Notes under the pieces: model-generated | What the model saw: the letters and a program-made list of their open reading frames with translations, nothing else | Told to the model about the DNA's origin: nothing | Databases searched by the model: none | Assembly: GCF_040869045.1 (NCBI RefSeq) | Contig: NC_090319.1 | Location: forward strand, 51,246,779 to 51,310,778 | Source of the DNA: Eurosta solidaginis | Lineage: Eukaryota; Arthropoda; Insecta; Diptera; Tephritidae | Direction of reading: 5' to 3' | DNA: 64,000 bases | Part shown: piece after piece, positions 12,068-23,503 of the stretch | Layout: each line of letters begins with the position of its first letter | Numbering within the stretch: position 1 is the first letter of the stretch | Position numbers and translations under genes: made by a program

Positions 12068-12214
12068 CAGCAAATGAAAGTAATGTTCTCCAATTCTCTT
12101 GTCATACCCATCTTGCTATGTGGTGCAGAAGTATGGACCATTACGAGATCAGGTGAAACGACTATGAAAGAGTTCAAAAGAAAAGTTCTTCAAAAGATTT
12201 ACCGAGAAACCCAA
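12068..12214 (+). pseudogene. LINE reverse-transcriptase C-terminal fragment
   Basis: One frame reads through P-I-L-L-C-G-A-E-V-W-T-I-T-R...F-K-R-K-V-L-Q-K-I-Y. This matches the segment after the RT palm that is common to RTE/CR1-like LINEs ('L-Y-G-A-E-x-W-T ... F-E-R-K-V-L-R-K-I'). The fragment is about 48 codons. The next part of such a protein is seen at 21960-22255. Confidence 0.55.
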
Positions 12215-12339
12215 TTACCGTTTACCAACTAGACAAGCAACCGGGCGCTGTTTATCGAATTTACGCCTTTCAATCCTTCCATTAATAAGCGGTTGCTTAT
12301 AGTTCCCCTCCAATATTATAACTGTAAATATACTATTCT

Positions 12340-12640
12340 CTAACACACATCATGTGTACCTCTGAACCAAATGACCACACGAAACCTACTAGGTCATACC
12401 GCCTTCCCACCCCTAGATCCATGAGGAACTTGGGGTCGCCAGAGCCTCGGGTGTTAAAGAAAGAGTATTTGCCACGGGTAGATGACGTTGATAATTGGGT
12501 TGGAGAAGCAATATATTGCGTTGGCAACCCCTTAAAGTGTTGCGCTACACGTTCGCTTGTATAAATTTGGTATTTTAGTCGCCTCTTACGACAGGAATAC
12601 TTGCCGCGGGTATATTCTAAGCCCCCTAACCCGCTGGGGT
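12340..12640. repeat. Dispersed repeat ending 'cgcctcttacgacagg'
   Basis: Shares 'gaagcaatatattgcg', 'gtgttgcgctacac' and 'ttagtcgcctcttacgac' with the reverse complement of 53165-53290. It ends with 'ccccctaacccgctgggg'. I know this as a widespread insect repeat, probably derived from a LINE. Confidence 0.5.
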
Positions 12641-13970
12641 ATATTTTGATTGTAGCTGTATGCTATAAAAAATTTTCTTTTGGCTTGAGTGGTCCTAACA
12701 GACCTATCACTCCGGGTTGTAGCAAGTACAAAAATTCCTTGAGGCTCGTCTAACATTTGAAACCCCTTTATAATAACATTTTATAATAACATGGCGAACA
12801 ACAATATAGGGGGGGGCTACTATATTGTAATTTGAAATTTTACTGCACTGTTGTTTATTCTTCCTTTATTTGCATTGAAAGTCTAAAGGAAACATGTATA
12901 TGATACCGCAAATACACACAAAATTGTGACAGCAACAATAAAGCCTTTAAACTAACATTTTTATATACACGCACATACATACTTAAGCAATCATATGTAC
13001 ATTGTCAATAAAAGCTAACAAAGGAGCACATTGTGGCACGCTGACCAGTAAGGAAGCGCTCGTGGCGGATATGTGAACGACGAAATGTTGCATCAACTCG
13101 TTTGGTTAAGGAAGAGGAAGAAATATGGGATGTGACAAAGAAATCCATTAAAATCTTTTTTTTTTTTTATACCACTTACGTGGTACTTTTCAGGTTGTTG
13201 CACATTGTTTATTAACATCCCCATGACCAATAACTTCATATTGCAGAAGGGCTTTAAACGTTTCTAGGTATTGGATGAGTGGGTGTAGATTTACCTGCAT
13301 TTAGATTCAGATGCTTGCATACATATTAACGTATGGGTACTTTTTAGTAAATACTATGTCGTGTTTGTTCTTGTAAAAGAACAAAGTGATATTTGTACTA
13401 AAATGGTTTTAATGGAACATTTTTGCAGGCAGCTGCGTTGCGTTTAGAGTTCAAAATTGATTTCTAGTTTAACTTTCATATGTACATTGCGCAATCTGAG
13501 GCAATCTGTACCGTTTACGCCTCCTCAAATTAGAAGAAAGCTTGCCGTATAGCTTATATAGCCAATAATAACCTACTCTTAGCTAGTTTACAACAAACTA
13601 GATTCGTGCTCTGCACATAAAATTGAGATTGCCTTCAATCAGGTAATACGCTACGTATTTGGGTTACGCAGGTTCGATCATATTTATGCGTGGCGGTTTC
13701 AAATCTTGGGATGTAATATATTCGCCTATCAGAAGGCTAGAAGTGTAATTTTCTTATTTAGGTTGATTTCTACTAAACCCCACCGTACTAATATGAAAAA
13801 CTCACATTTGCTAAATCTCTCAGGTCTTGTAGTATAGTTGTACCCAACTAAAATTTTGTTGTCTCTACAAGACTGTTTTTCGTCAACACCATTCGTATGT
13901 GGAACTCAAATCCCAGCTGCAATAAGGAACAATGTAAACCAAAGCAATTATAAGCATATTTTTTTCAATT
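12641..13970. other. Unassigned spacer
   Basis: A direct doubling 'ataataacat' lies near 12770-12795, and T tracts near 13157. No exon-like or TE-like feature was recognised. Confidence 0.35.
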
Positions 13971-14085
13971 ACACTAGTCAACAACATTTTTATACATGGG
14001 TCGTGCGTATATTTTTTTATTACTTTTGCACCCAGAAATAAGAATATGAACATAAACAAGTTTTTGATTTGGTTTTGTTCGAAAA
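13971..14085 (+). repeat. Left terminal inverted repeat of the 14-16.9 kb transposon
   Basis: Pairs with about 16746-16860. The best blocks are the first 12 bases, 'catgggt' and the inner 'ttgatttggttttgtt' against 'atatttggttttgtag'. Confidence 0.6.
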
Positions 14086-14219
14086 AAAAAAAAAAATGAG
14101 AAAAAGGAAAAACATGAAAATTCATCAAAATTTGACATAGATTTGATTTATTCTAGTATAGTAAAAGTCAATTTAAGATTTATTCTTATAAATTTAGTTT
14201 TCGAATACAGTTTAAGTGT

Positions 14220-16327
14220 TTAAAAACGCTTTTTCCTGCTTTTCCTCTCATATTCGGTAACACTTTCTCTTTTTAACGTTCAAATATAGTCCCCCATCAT
14301 GCTTTCCGTATACTGGCCTTGGTAGCGTTTCCCAAACTCCATTATATCTTGATGGAATCGTTCGCCGTGTTCTTCTGAATAAGCTCCCATATTATATTTG
14401 AATTTATCCAGATGCGAATGTAACATGTGCATCTTTAGCGACATTCTATATCCGATGGCGGAAAAATTCGTAATCATGCCAGTTATCCGCTCATCATAAT
14501 TTTCATCCCTATGATTTCCAAGAAAGCCATGAACTACTGCCTTAAAACTGTTCCACGCTAGTTTCTCCTCATTGCTAAGTAGGTCCGAAAAAATATCGCA
14601 GTTCATAATTTTTTTTATTTGAAGGCCAACAAAGACTCCAGCTTTAATTTTCGCCTCTGACAGCTTTGGAAAAAAAGTCTGCAAATATTTTTTAGCTTTA
14701 GACTCAATATTAAGAGCCTTCACAAATTGTTTAATAAGGCCCAATTTAATATGCAATGGCGGCATCAATATATTTTTAGGATCGACAATTGCTTCATGTT
14801 TAATATTAAATAATCCCACTTCATACTCAGTACGTTCAGGTCAATGTTTTTGGCGATAGTGGGCGGCATCATTTCTGCTATCTCATAGGCAAAGATAACA
14901 GGAGTGTTTGGTATAACCACCTTGCATTCCAGTAAAAAAAACAAAACATCTTGAAGTCTCCAATAACTTCCCACTTGTATTCCGTATATTTGATTGCAGT
15001 TAACAGCATTTTAATACTGTCATAATTTTCTTTGAGATGTATGGAATGTGCCAGTGGAATGGATGGAAATTTGTTCTCACTGTGTAGTAGAACTGCTATT
15101 AGACTTTTTGTTGGGCTGTAGATAAAGAGGCGCCATTCATTTGTATTACAAGGAATACCAATTGCTTCAAATAAACCTTTCACGTCATAGCAAAAGCAGA
15201 GTCCATCTTCCTTACTGTAGAAACAAGAAAATTCTTCATGACGCTTTCTTTGCCGAGATATTCGAACATCAGAAGTAAGTAAATTTCGTTGTTTAAGCCG
15301 CGATGCTAATAACTCTGCTTTGTCTTTTGATATATTTAAGTCTCTTATTAAGTCATTGAAATCTTCAGAGTTGACGAGATGTGGTTGTTTAAGTGACTTG
15401 AACTATGAACATTTTTCGTTCGTTTGTTTCATTAGCCATTGAGTGTGCTTGTAATTCTCAACTGGTTAGTGAAATATTCTAAAGACATAGTTTATATTTT
15501 TTATCCCAAAGCGGGGGTTTTCAAAGCAAAACAAGGTGGCTCAATACGCAGCCAATACCTTGGAGCCCCCAGTGTTCGCCCCCAATGAATACATACAAGG
15601 TGTAACAGGCGCATAACGGCCTCTCTCTAAATAAAATAATATACAGCCCATTTAAATAACAAATGATATAATAACAAAAACTATTCGCCCGTCGAATCAC
15701 CAAAGCTTAGACAGTGGTATTCCTAGTTCAAATTGAGGAACAAATTCGGAATGTACGGATGCAGATGGACTCGGTGTTTGAAAGCTGCCTTGAGGGAATA
15801 CTTGCTTTTCCAACACAGGTGGATCAGGTACAGGATTATGTTCCAAATGTGGTACTGGAGCGGATGTTGATGGTAGTTCCGGATATATTGTTTTCCTTAA
15901 ACGTTTCCTTTTCAGTGGTTTCACTACACAAAAATAGCAATCAGTGTCATGATTACTCGGTTCCCTCCAAATCCTCGGCACTGCGAACTTCATGGCTCTT
16001 TTCTCACCCTGGTACCAAACTATGATAAAACGTAAAGCATTTCATAACAATTTCAGTTATTATGCAATTATATATATGTATATATATATTAAACCGTTAG
16101 TACAATAAAATAGAGAAAATAAACCTACGCTCCAGAATGAGTTTACATGAAACATGTGGAGCCCATTTTTTGTCCTGCTTTTTAACAGGTAGACCGAAGT
16201 AGGCTAGGTAGGTCTTGCAAATCCATGTGTTTTTAGTTAAATCAAACTTTTTTTGTCTTCTTTTAATACATTCGGCATATATATAGCAAAACGAATTAGC
16301 CGCTCGTTTACAACTTCTCGAAGACAT
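14220..16327 (-). pseudogene. Transposon-borne gene, uncharacterised 'HGERFHQD' arthropod family, decayed
   Basis: The start Met is at 16325-16327. Exon 1 (16327-16129) encodes a Cys-containing N-terminus ending W-A-P-H-V-S-C. A GT-AG intron of 109 bp (16128-16020, TA-rich) follows. Exon 2 (16019 to about 15700) has K-F-A-V-P-R-I-W-R-E-P and T-D-C-Y-F-C. After a gap or second intron (about 15700-15405, holding the repeat of 6440) the frame resumes: H-L-V-N...N-E-W-R-L-F-I...P-P-L-H-I-K-L-G...H-S-H-L-D...E-E-H-G-E-R-F-H-Q-D-I. It ends at the TAA at 14222-14220. I remember this order from multicopy 'uncharacterised' proteins of ants, aphids and Hydra. Decay: TGA stops at 14885-14883, 14843-14841 and 14282-14280, and a frame break near an 8-A run (14934-14941). 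A possible 5'UTR intron is 16413-16335. The biochemical function is unknown to me. Confidence 0.7.
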
Positions 16328-16745
16328 AATTCCTCTGTAATATGCAAAAACATAGTGTCGCCCACAACGAGTGACCCAAGAAACTACAGCTTCTTAAAAA
16401 AAATTTTACTTACGAAAACGCTATCAGGTAGCTAGCATGCTCTATTGCTAGGCCTGTCATTCCGTCAGTAAAAGTTTCGATGAGTTTCTTAATATGTACT
16501 TAACGAATTACCAAATCTACCTAAATCATGTGTATCTGGGACCTTTTATCTCCTTTTTACTGTTTCTCAGCCACATTTTCTTGTTTTTTTTTTTAAGATG
16601 AGTATGTTGTGCTTTAAGTAGATCTTTTTTCGATGCATCGTTGCATCAGGTAGGCTACCCGCGCCCTCTATCGACCGAAACAGCGCGAAAGGACCTACAT
16701 TAGCCTGGTGTAAAAATGCAAAATTTTCAAATCGCTATAACTTCT

Positions 16746-16860
16746 ACAAAACCAAATATTTTTGATTCGTAATTGCATTTGTTTTATAGAATTGAACATA
16801 GAATCCGAATATATAGGGCAAAACCCATTTACAAAAAAAACTTTTTTTGTTGACCTGTGT
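16746..16860 (-). repeat. Right terminal inverted repeat of the 14-16.9 kb transposon
   Basis: Reverse complement of the left repeat. An insertion or deletion in the A/T tract just inside the first 12 bases shifts the alignment by a few bases. Confidence 0.6.
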
Positions 16861-16896
16861 TATTTCTCTTTACATTAATCTTAAACTGACCTTTTT

Positions 16897-19800
16897 TATA
16901 CTCAGTTGAGCAGAGCTCACAGAGTATATTAAGTTTGATTGGATAACGGTTGGTTGTACATATATAAAGGAATCGAGATAGATATAGACATCCATATATC
17001 AAAATAATCAGGATCGAAAAAAAATTTGATTGAGCCATGTCCGTCCGTCCGTCCGTCCGTCCGTCCGTTAACACGATAACTTGAGTACATTTTGAGCTAT
17101 CTTGATGAAATTTGGTATGTAGATTCCTGGGCACTCATCTCAGATCGCTATTTAAAATGAACGATATCGGACTATAACCACGCCCACTTTTTCGATATCG
17201 AAAATTTCGAAAAACCGAAAAAATGCGATAATTCATTGTCAAAGGCAACTAAAGCGATGAAACTTGGCAGATGGGTTGACATTATGACGCAGAATAGAAA
17301 ATTAGTAAGATTTTGGACAATGGGCGTGGCACCGCCCACTTTTACAAGAAGGTAATTTAAAAGTTTTGCAAGCTGTAATTTGGCAGTCGTTGAAGATATC
17401 ATGATGAAATTTGGCAGAACGCTGCTACTATTACTATATATGTGCTAAATAAAAATTAGCAAAATTGGTTGAAGAACACGCCCACTTTTTAAAAAAAAAT
17501 TTTTTTAATTCAAATTTTAACAAAAAATTTAATATCTTTACTGTATATAAGTAAATTAAGTCAAAATTCAACTCCTGTAATGATATGATGCAACAAAATA
17601 TAAAAATTAATAGAAAATTTCAAAATGGGCTTGGCTCCGCCCATTTTCATTTAGTTTGTCTAGAATACTTTTAATGCCATAAGTCGAACAAAAATTTACC
17701 AATCCTTCTCAAATTTGGTAGGTACATAGATTCTATGACGGTAACTGTTCTCTGTGAAAATGGCCGAAATCGGTGGAAGCCACGCCCAGTTTTTATACAC
17801 AGTCCACCGTCTGTCCTTCCGCTCGGCTGTTAACACAATAACTTGAGCAAAAACCGATATATCTTTACTAAACTTAGCCCACCTACTTATCTGAACTCAC
17901 TTTATCTCGGTATAAAAAATAGCCGAAATCCGACCATAACCACGCCCACTTTATCGATATCGAAAATTACGAAAAATGAAAAAAATGCCATAATTCTATA
18001 CCAAATACGAAAAAAGGGATGAAACATGGTAACTGGATTGTTTTATTGACGCAAAATATAACTTTGGAAAAAATTTTGTAAAATGGGTGTGACACCTACC
18101 ATATTAAGTAGAAGAAAATGAAAAAGTTCTACAAGGCAAAATCAACAAGCCCTTGGAATCTTGGCAGGAATACTGTTAGTGGTATTGCATATATAAATAA
18201 ATTAGCAGTACCCGACAGATGATTTCCTGGATCACCTGGTCCACATTTTGGTCGATATCGCGAGAACACCTTCACATATACATCTAAGGGCCACTCGCTT
18301 TTAAAACCGTCATTAATACCTTTAATTAGATATCCATATCGTACAAACACATTCTAGAGTCACCCTGGCCCACCCTAATGGCGATATCTCGAAAAGGCGT
18401 CCACCTATAGACCTAATGCCCACTCCCTCTTAAAATGCTCAGTAACACCTTTCGTTTGATACCCATATCGTACAAACATTCTAGAGTCACCTCTGGCCCA
18501 CCTTAATGGCGATATCTCGAAAAGGCGTCCACCTATAGACCTAATGTCCACTCCCTCTTAAAATGCTCAGTAACACCTTTCGTTTGATACCCATATCGTA
18601 CAAACATTCTAGAGTCACCCCTGGCCCACCCTATTGGCGATGTCTCGAAAAGGCCACCTATAGACCTAATGCCCACTCCCTCTTAAAATGCTCAGTAACA
18701 CATTTCGTTTGATACCCATATCGTACAAACATTCTAGAGTCCCCCTGGCCCACCCTAATGGCGATATCTCGAAAAGGCGTCCACCTATAGACCTAATGCC
18801 CACTCCCTCTTAAAATGCTCAGTCACACCTTTCGTTTGATACCCATATCGTACAAACATTCTAGAGTCACCCTTGGTCCACCTTTATGGCGATATCTCGA
18901 AAAGGCGTCCACCTATTGACCTAATGCCCACTCCCTCTTAAAATGCTCAGTAACACCTTTCGTTTGATACCCATATCGTACAAACATTCTAGAGTCACCC
19001 TTGGTCCACCTTTATGGCGATATCTCGAAAAGGCGTCCACATATAGAACTAAGGATTACTCCCTTTTAAAATACTCATTACCACCTTTCATTTGATACCC
19101 ATATCGTACAAACACATTCTAGAGTCACCCCTGGCCCACCCTAATGGCGATATCTCGAAAAGGCGTCCACCTATAGACCTAATGCCCACTCCCTCTTAAA
19201 ATGCTCAGTAACACCTTTCGTTTGATACCCATATCGTACAAACACATTCTAGAGTCACCCCTGGCCCACCCTAATGACGATATCTCGAAAAGGCGTCCAC
19301 TTATAGACCTAATGCCCACTCCCTCTTAAAATGCTCAGTAACACCTTTCGTTTGATACCCATATCGTACAAACATTCTAGAGTCACCCTTGGTCCACCTT
19401 TATGGCGATATATCGAAAAGGCGTCCACCTATAGAACTAAGGATTACTCCCTTTTAAGATACTCATTACCATCTTTCATTTGATACCCATATCATACAAA
19501 CACATTCTAGAGTCACCCCTGGCCCACCCTAATGGCGACATTTCGAAAAGGCGTCCACCTATAGACCTATTGCCCACTCCCTCTTAAAATGCTCAGTAAC
19601 ACTTTTCGTTTTATACCCATATCGTACAAACATTCTAGAGTCACCCCTGGCCCACCCTAATGGCAATATCTCGAAAAGGCGTCCACCTATAGACCTAATG
19701 CCCACTCCCTCTTAAAATGCTCAGTAACACCTTTCATTTGATTCCCATATCGTACAAACACATTCTAGAGACACCCCTGGTCCACCTTTATGGCGATATC

Positions 19801-20381
19801 TCGAAACGGCGGCCACCTATGGACTAAGGATCACTCCTTTTCAAAATACTCATTAACAGCTTTCCTTTGATACCCATATCGTACAAACATATTCTAGAGT
19901 CACCCCTGGTCCACCTTTATGGCGATTTCTCGAAAAGGCGTTCACCTATAGACCTAATGCCCACTCCCTCTTAAAATGCTCAGTAACACCTTTCATTTGA
20001 TTCCCATATCGTACAAACACATTCTAGAGACACCCCTGGTCCACCTTTATGGCGATATCTCGAAACGGCGGCCACCTATGGACTAAGGATCACTCCTTTT
20101 CAAAATACTCATTAACAGCTTTCCTTTGATACCCATATCGTACAAACAAATTCTAGAGTCAGCCCTGGTCCACCTTTATGGCGATATTCCTAAATGGCGT
20201 CCATCCATAGAACTATGGCCTACTCTCTCTTAAAATACTCTTTAATACCTTTCATTTGATACACATGATATACAACCACATTCCAGGGTTACCCCAGATT
20301 GATTTTCCTTATTTTGTCTCCATAGCTCTCAACTGAGTATGTAATGTTCGGTTACACCCGAACTTAGCCTTCCTTACTTGT
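16897..20381 (-). mobile_element. Array-bearing repeat element, family 1, copy B
   Basis: On the minus strand it begins ACAAGTAAGGAAGGCTAAG, then the hairpin GTTCGG-GTGTAA-CCGAAC, then 'catactcagttgag'. It ends 'ctcaactgagtata' at 16897. The 130-bp array fills about 18205-20300, and the ~1.3-kb tail of GGGCG modules lies at 16900-18200. A (GTCC)n tract occurs at about 17039-17069. It is non-coding, directly adjacent to the right end of the 14-16.9 kb transposon. Confidence 0.8.
18205..20300 (-). repeat. 130-bp tandem repeat array of copy B (~16 units)
   Basis: Each unit reads (plus strand) 'tggcgatatctcgaaaaggc', 'gtccacctatagacctaatg', 'cccactccctcttaaaatgc', 'tcagtaacacctttcgtttg', 'atacccatatcgtacaaaca' and 'ttctagagtcacc'. 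Some neighbouring blocks are nearly identical, indicating local expansion. Confidence 0.85.
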
Positions 20382-20800
20382 TTTTACTAAATTTTTTGCT
20401 AAGTCGTCTACTTTAAGCCTAGTTTTAATTAACTGTCTTTAATATGTCTACTATATCTATATATATTTTATATCATTACTACTGTACTTTATATAGCGTC
20501 ATTAACTTAGGTTAACTTCAGTAATACTGTGTATCCCTTTTTCATCCCAAAATTTTATTCAATCTAGTTAAATACATATCTATGACACTGTTTGTTGTTC
20601 TATAAAAGATATATTATCTTACTGTACTAATGTAATTTCTAATAAATGAAATGAAGTGAAATATACTGAATGCCATATTAACAACAACTCTACTTCAACT
20701 TGATAATAAGTATAGAATTAAGAGATTTGGAATTCGCTGATGATAAGCTATAAGACAGAGAGAGGAAAATTTTAACGTATGGTCAAACGCTTTCAGAAGG
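20382..20800. other. Unassigned AT-rich spacer
   Basis: TA-rich patch at about 20450-20475. Nothing else was recognised. Confidence 0.35.
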
Positions 20801-21190
20801 AGACTAAGGCTAGGTTGCATTGGCCTGTAAATAAAGACCTCACATATGTAGACTGAAAGTGTCCGCGATGTTACCAGAATTTGTTTAGCGACTAAACGTA
20901 AGAACCCAAATCAGGTGCCAGGACTTATGTCATAGAATAACTCTGTTCTCTTGGCAAATACTAGAAGTGTTCTAGGACATAGATTTGTTGCTGCCTCTAC
21001 ACCTGGCAACTCTCGCGCCGCTAATAGCTGTATCCTTGACTTTGTGAGCGCAGGACACGATAATAAATGTGCTCAACCGTTTCTTCTTGCAGCCCGCACT
21101 TCCTATAACTGCTATTACGGACAAGACCTTTCTTATAAGTCACACGAGAAGACAGTGCCCAGTTAAGATGCCAAATATGAGTCTTAAGTT
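20800..21190 (-). mobile_element. LINE 3' end (same family as 4655-4985), minus strand
   Basis: The reverse complement carries the Cys/His tail region and the 3'UTR seen at 4655. The plus strand shows 'cttggcaaatactagaagtg' and 'gcccgcacttcctataactg'. It is degenerate, with several stops, and abuts a plus-strand fragment of the same LINE, giving an inverted arrangement. Confidence 0.55.
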
Positions 21191-21194
21191 TTCG

Positions 21195-21930
21195 CTCTAT
21201 AGCGAAGGTAAATGATCAACTTTATGCGTCTTAGGCGAAGGATTTCTAAAGCATTTTAGGGACTTCGCTCAGGCCGGAGCATACATTTATACTGGGTTTA
21301 CGGTCGTGAAAAGGTAGAAGTTAACGAAAAGGCTAATCACTTTGCAAGGGAGGGTGCAACACTCGATGAATCGGCAGTAGACGTCCCAATTCATTTCGGA
21401 GAAACTGTAAGGAAAGAGGAGTTGCATATGATCCATCAAGCATGAAAGGCGAGGACAGCAGCACAGGGCTGTAAAACGTCTGAGATAATTACCAAACCCT
21501 ACGATATAAGACTCGCAACGTACCTCATACCTCTGAAAAGAGAAGACTTAAAGCTCAAGATGGCCATATTAACTGGACACTGTCTTCTGCCGTCACAGGC
21601 TTATAAGCTAGACCTCTTCAATATCAGCAGATACAGGAAGTGTAAGCTGCAGTAAGAAATGGTTGAGCGTGATCTATGGTTGTGTTCAGCGCTCGCGAGG
21701 GCTACAGCTACTAGGGGCGCCAAAGTTGACAGATCTTGGAGCAGCAATTAAGCTTGGTCCTAAAATACTTAGTATTTTCCAAGAGGAGTTATTTTATGAC
21801 ATAAGTGCTGGTAAGTAATTGGGCTCTTTCCCTTTGGTATTCAAACAAATTCCGGTAACACTTAAGACACAATTAGTCTGTGTGATGTCTCTTTAATAAT
21901 AGACCAGTTCAACCTTACCTAACGTAGTCG
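21195..21930 (+). pseudogene. LINE ORF2 C-terminal fragment: RNase H end, tail and 3'UTR
   Basis: A forward frame at about 21310-21440 gives N-E-K-A-N-H-F-A-R-E-G-A-T-L-D-E and V-D-V-P-I-H-F, the end of an RNase H domain (normally N-E-K-A-D-E-L-A). Then come P-Y-D-I-R-L-A...M-A-I-L-T-G-H-C-L-L and a damaged Cys/His tail. There are multiple stops. Confidence 0.6.
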
Positions 21931-21954
21931 CAGTTGTATCTTCAGGTCACTTGG

Positions 21955-22255
21955 CGTTCGCACTTGGGCAATGATTGAAAGAAGCGGCTGGTATCGAAGG
22001 ATGTATAATGAGGAGTTCTATGATCTCTGCGCAGATTTGAATATACTGCAGTCTTCGCTGGCTTGCTGTTGTTGTGTTAACATTGCTTAGCCCCTTTCAA
22101 TGGGTACGACCACTCACATGGCATGGTCATGCTATGCGAATGAATGTAGACGCACCGGCTGTATATCGACACTGCGGTTTTTAAGCAAAGAAATGTGAGA
22201 CCTCCAATGAGTCAGGAGCGGCAGTGGAATGGATATTTGACTTTCCTTGGTGCCC
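21955..22255 (+). pseudogene. LINE fragment (RTE/CR1-like) interrupted by a short repeat
   Basis: The frame reads V-R-T-W-A-M-I-E-R-S-G-W-Y-R-R-M-Y-N-E-E, a segment typical of RTE/CR1-like LINE C-termini. A 'ttgctgttgttgtg ... cccctttcaatgggtacgac' repeat at about 22067-22120 intervenes. The frame then continues T-W-H-G-H-A-M-R-M-N, where the family usually has W-x-G-H-V-x-R-M. Confidence 0.5.
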
Positions 22256-23503
22256 CTAACATACGACAGCTCTCGCAAAACAGAGATAACTAATGGACAT
22301 TTTTACACAACTTCTGAAATGGCTTGGGCATTCGATGCCATTTATTGTTGATGAATTCTGATGCAAGATGAATTCAAAAGGAACGCCTTCCAATGATTCA
22401 AAAACCGGAAAATGGAATAGGGTTATACTGACTGATAATAACAATCTTCCAAATTGCCAGTTCACAAAATTCTCAGACACTGCCATAATCATTTCAAACA
22501 GTTAGATTTTTTCACTGGTCATTAATCAGGTCGTTACGTGGGCTAAGCTTTTTTCCCTCGAAGAATATCTCTTATAGTATTACGGGCTGCCATTCTAATT
22601 TCCGAATAAAGTTCGTAGAATTAGATTGAGATGGGCGTATCATCCATTGTCTCAAACTCCTGCAAGTAATGTCTTCGGAATTCTTTTTTTTTTTTTTTTG
22701 ATGAAAAGTTTATAAATACTTGTCCACATTGGTGTATAATTTATTCACTAAAGTGCTTTTCGAGTATGCTGGGATTATCTAAGGAAAATGTGGAGCCTTA
22801 TTCCGAACATCAGATACCAGGACCATAAATTTAAGTTTTGTAAGCTTGTAAGCTTTTATAATACCCAAATGAGAAAAAATAAATTAGTTTTAAGTTTAAA
22901 AAATTATGAAATCCTTAAGAATTCCCTTACGGGCATAAAGAGTCCTTTTCAAACAGTACCGATATACGAACAAAAAAGAGTTGTCCAACAGTGCTATTAG
23001 GGCTACAGAAACGATCTATCCGACAGTAGCTGTAGAGGTACAAACAGGACGTGCCGCACAGTTTTCGTAGGAGTACCAAATAGACGCATCGAACAATACG
23101 TGCAGCATTATAGTGGGGAATAGAAAAAGAATCTGTCCCAGAGTACCCGTACGGTTATAAAGAGGACCCGTCCGGCTCCATCGGTTCAGGTATAAACAGA
23201 TACAATTGGTTTCATAAGACATGCTAAAATGAAGGGAATCACTCCAGCCCGTGGATTTCGTCCCAGTCTAATCACGTTTTTCGCAGCGAAGTTTTCCGAA
23301 GCGCGACTTTTTTATTAATGCACATCTTGTCAGCTTAAAACTGGAGCTGGTCTTGCTTGTAAAACTAGTAAGAAAGATAGCTTCTGTTGCAATCTAAAAT
23401 ATTTGTTTCCTACTTTTAAGCTAAAACAAACCCAGCTAGTTTTATTGATCATATAATTCTGGCATTTGTTGGAATGAAGAAAAGCGAATGCAAAAAAAAA
23501 AAA
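22256..23503. other. Unassigned spacer
   Basis: Holds a 17-T tract near 22685. No repeat boundary, RNA or coding similarity was recognised. Confidence 0.35.

Larger units (their letters stand above)
13971..16860 (-). mobile_element. DNA transposon of unnamed family with ~115-bp terminal inverted repeats
   Basis: The left edge ACACTAGTCAACAAC (13971) and the reverse complement of the right edge ACACAGGTCAACAAA (16860 inward) are similar. Similarity continues through 'catgggt(c/t)(g/t)tg', a TATAT block and 'atttggttttgt' about 100 bp in. The enclosed minus-strand gene (14220-16327) belongs to a multicopy arthropod protein family. The flanking bases are TTA on both sides if the element is taken as CAC...GTG, which hints at a 3-bp or longer target duplication, but this is uncertain. 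I infer that this protein family is the element's transposase or an accessory protein. Confidence 0.65.

Noticed and set aside
16829..17134. Frames containing 'R-T-D-G-R-T-D-G' in several elements
   Set aside because: They arise from the (GACG)n/(GTCC)n tract in the repeat tails and recur in every copy.
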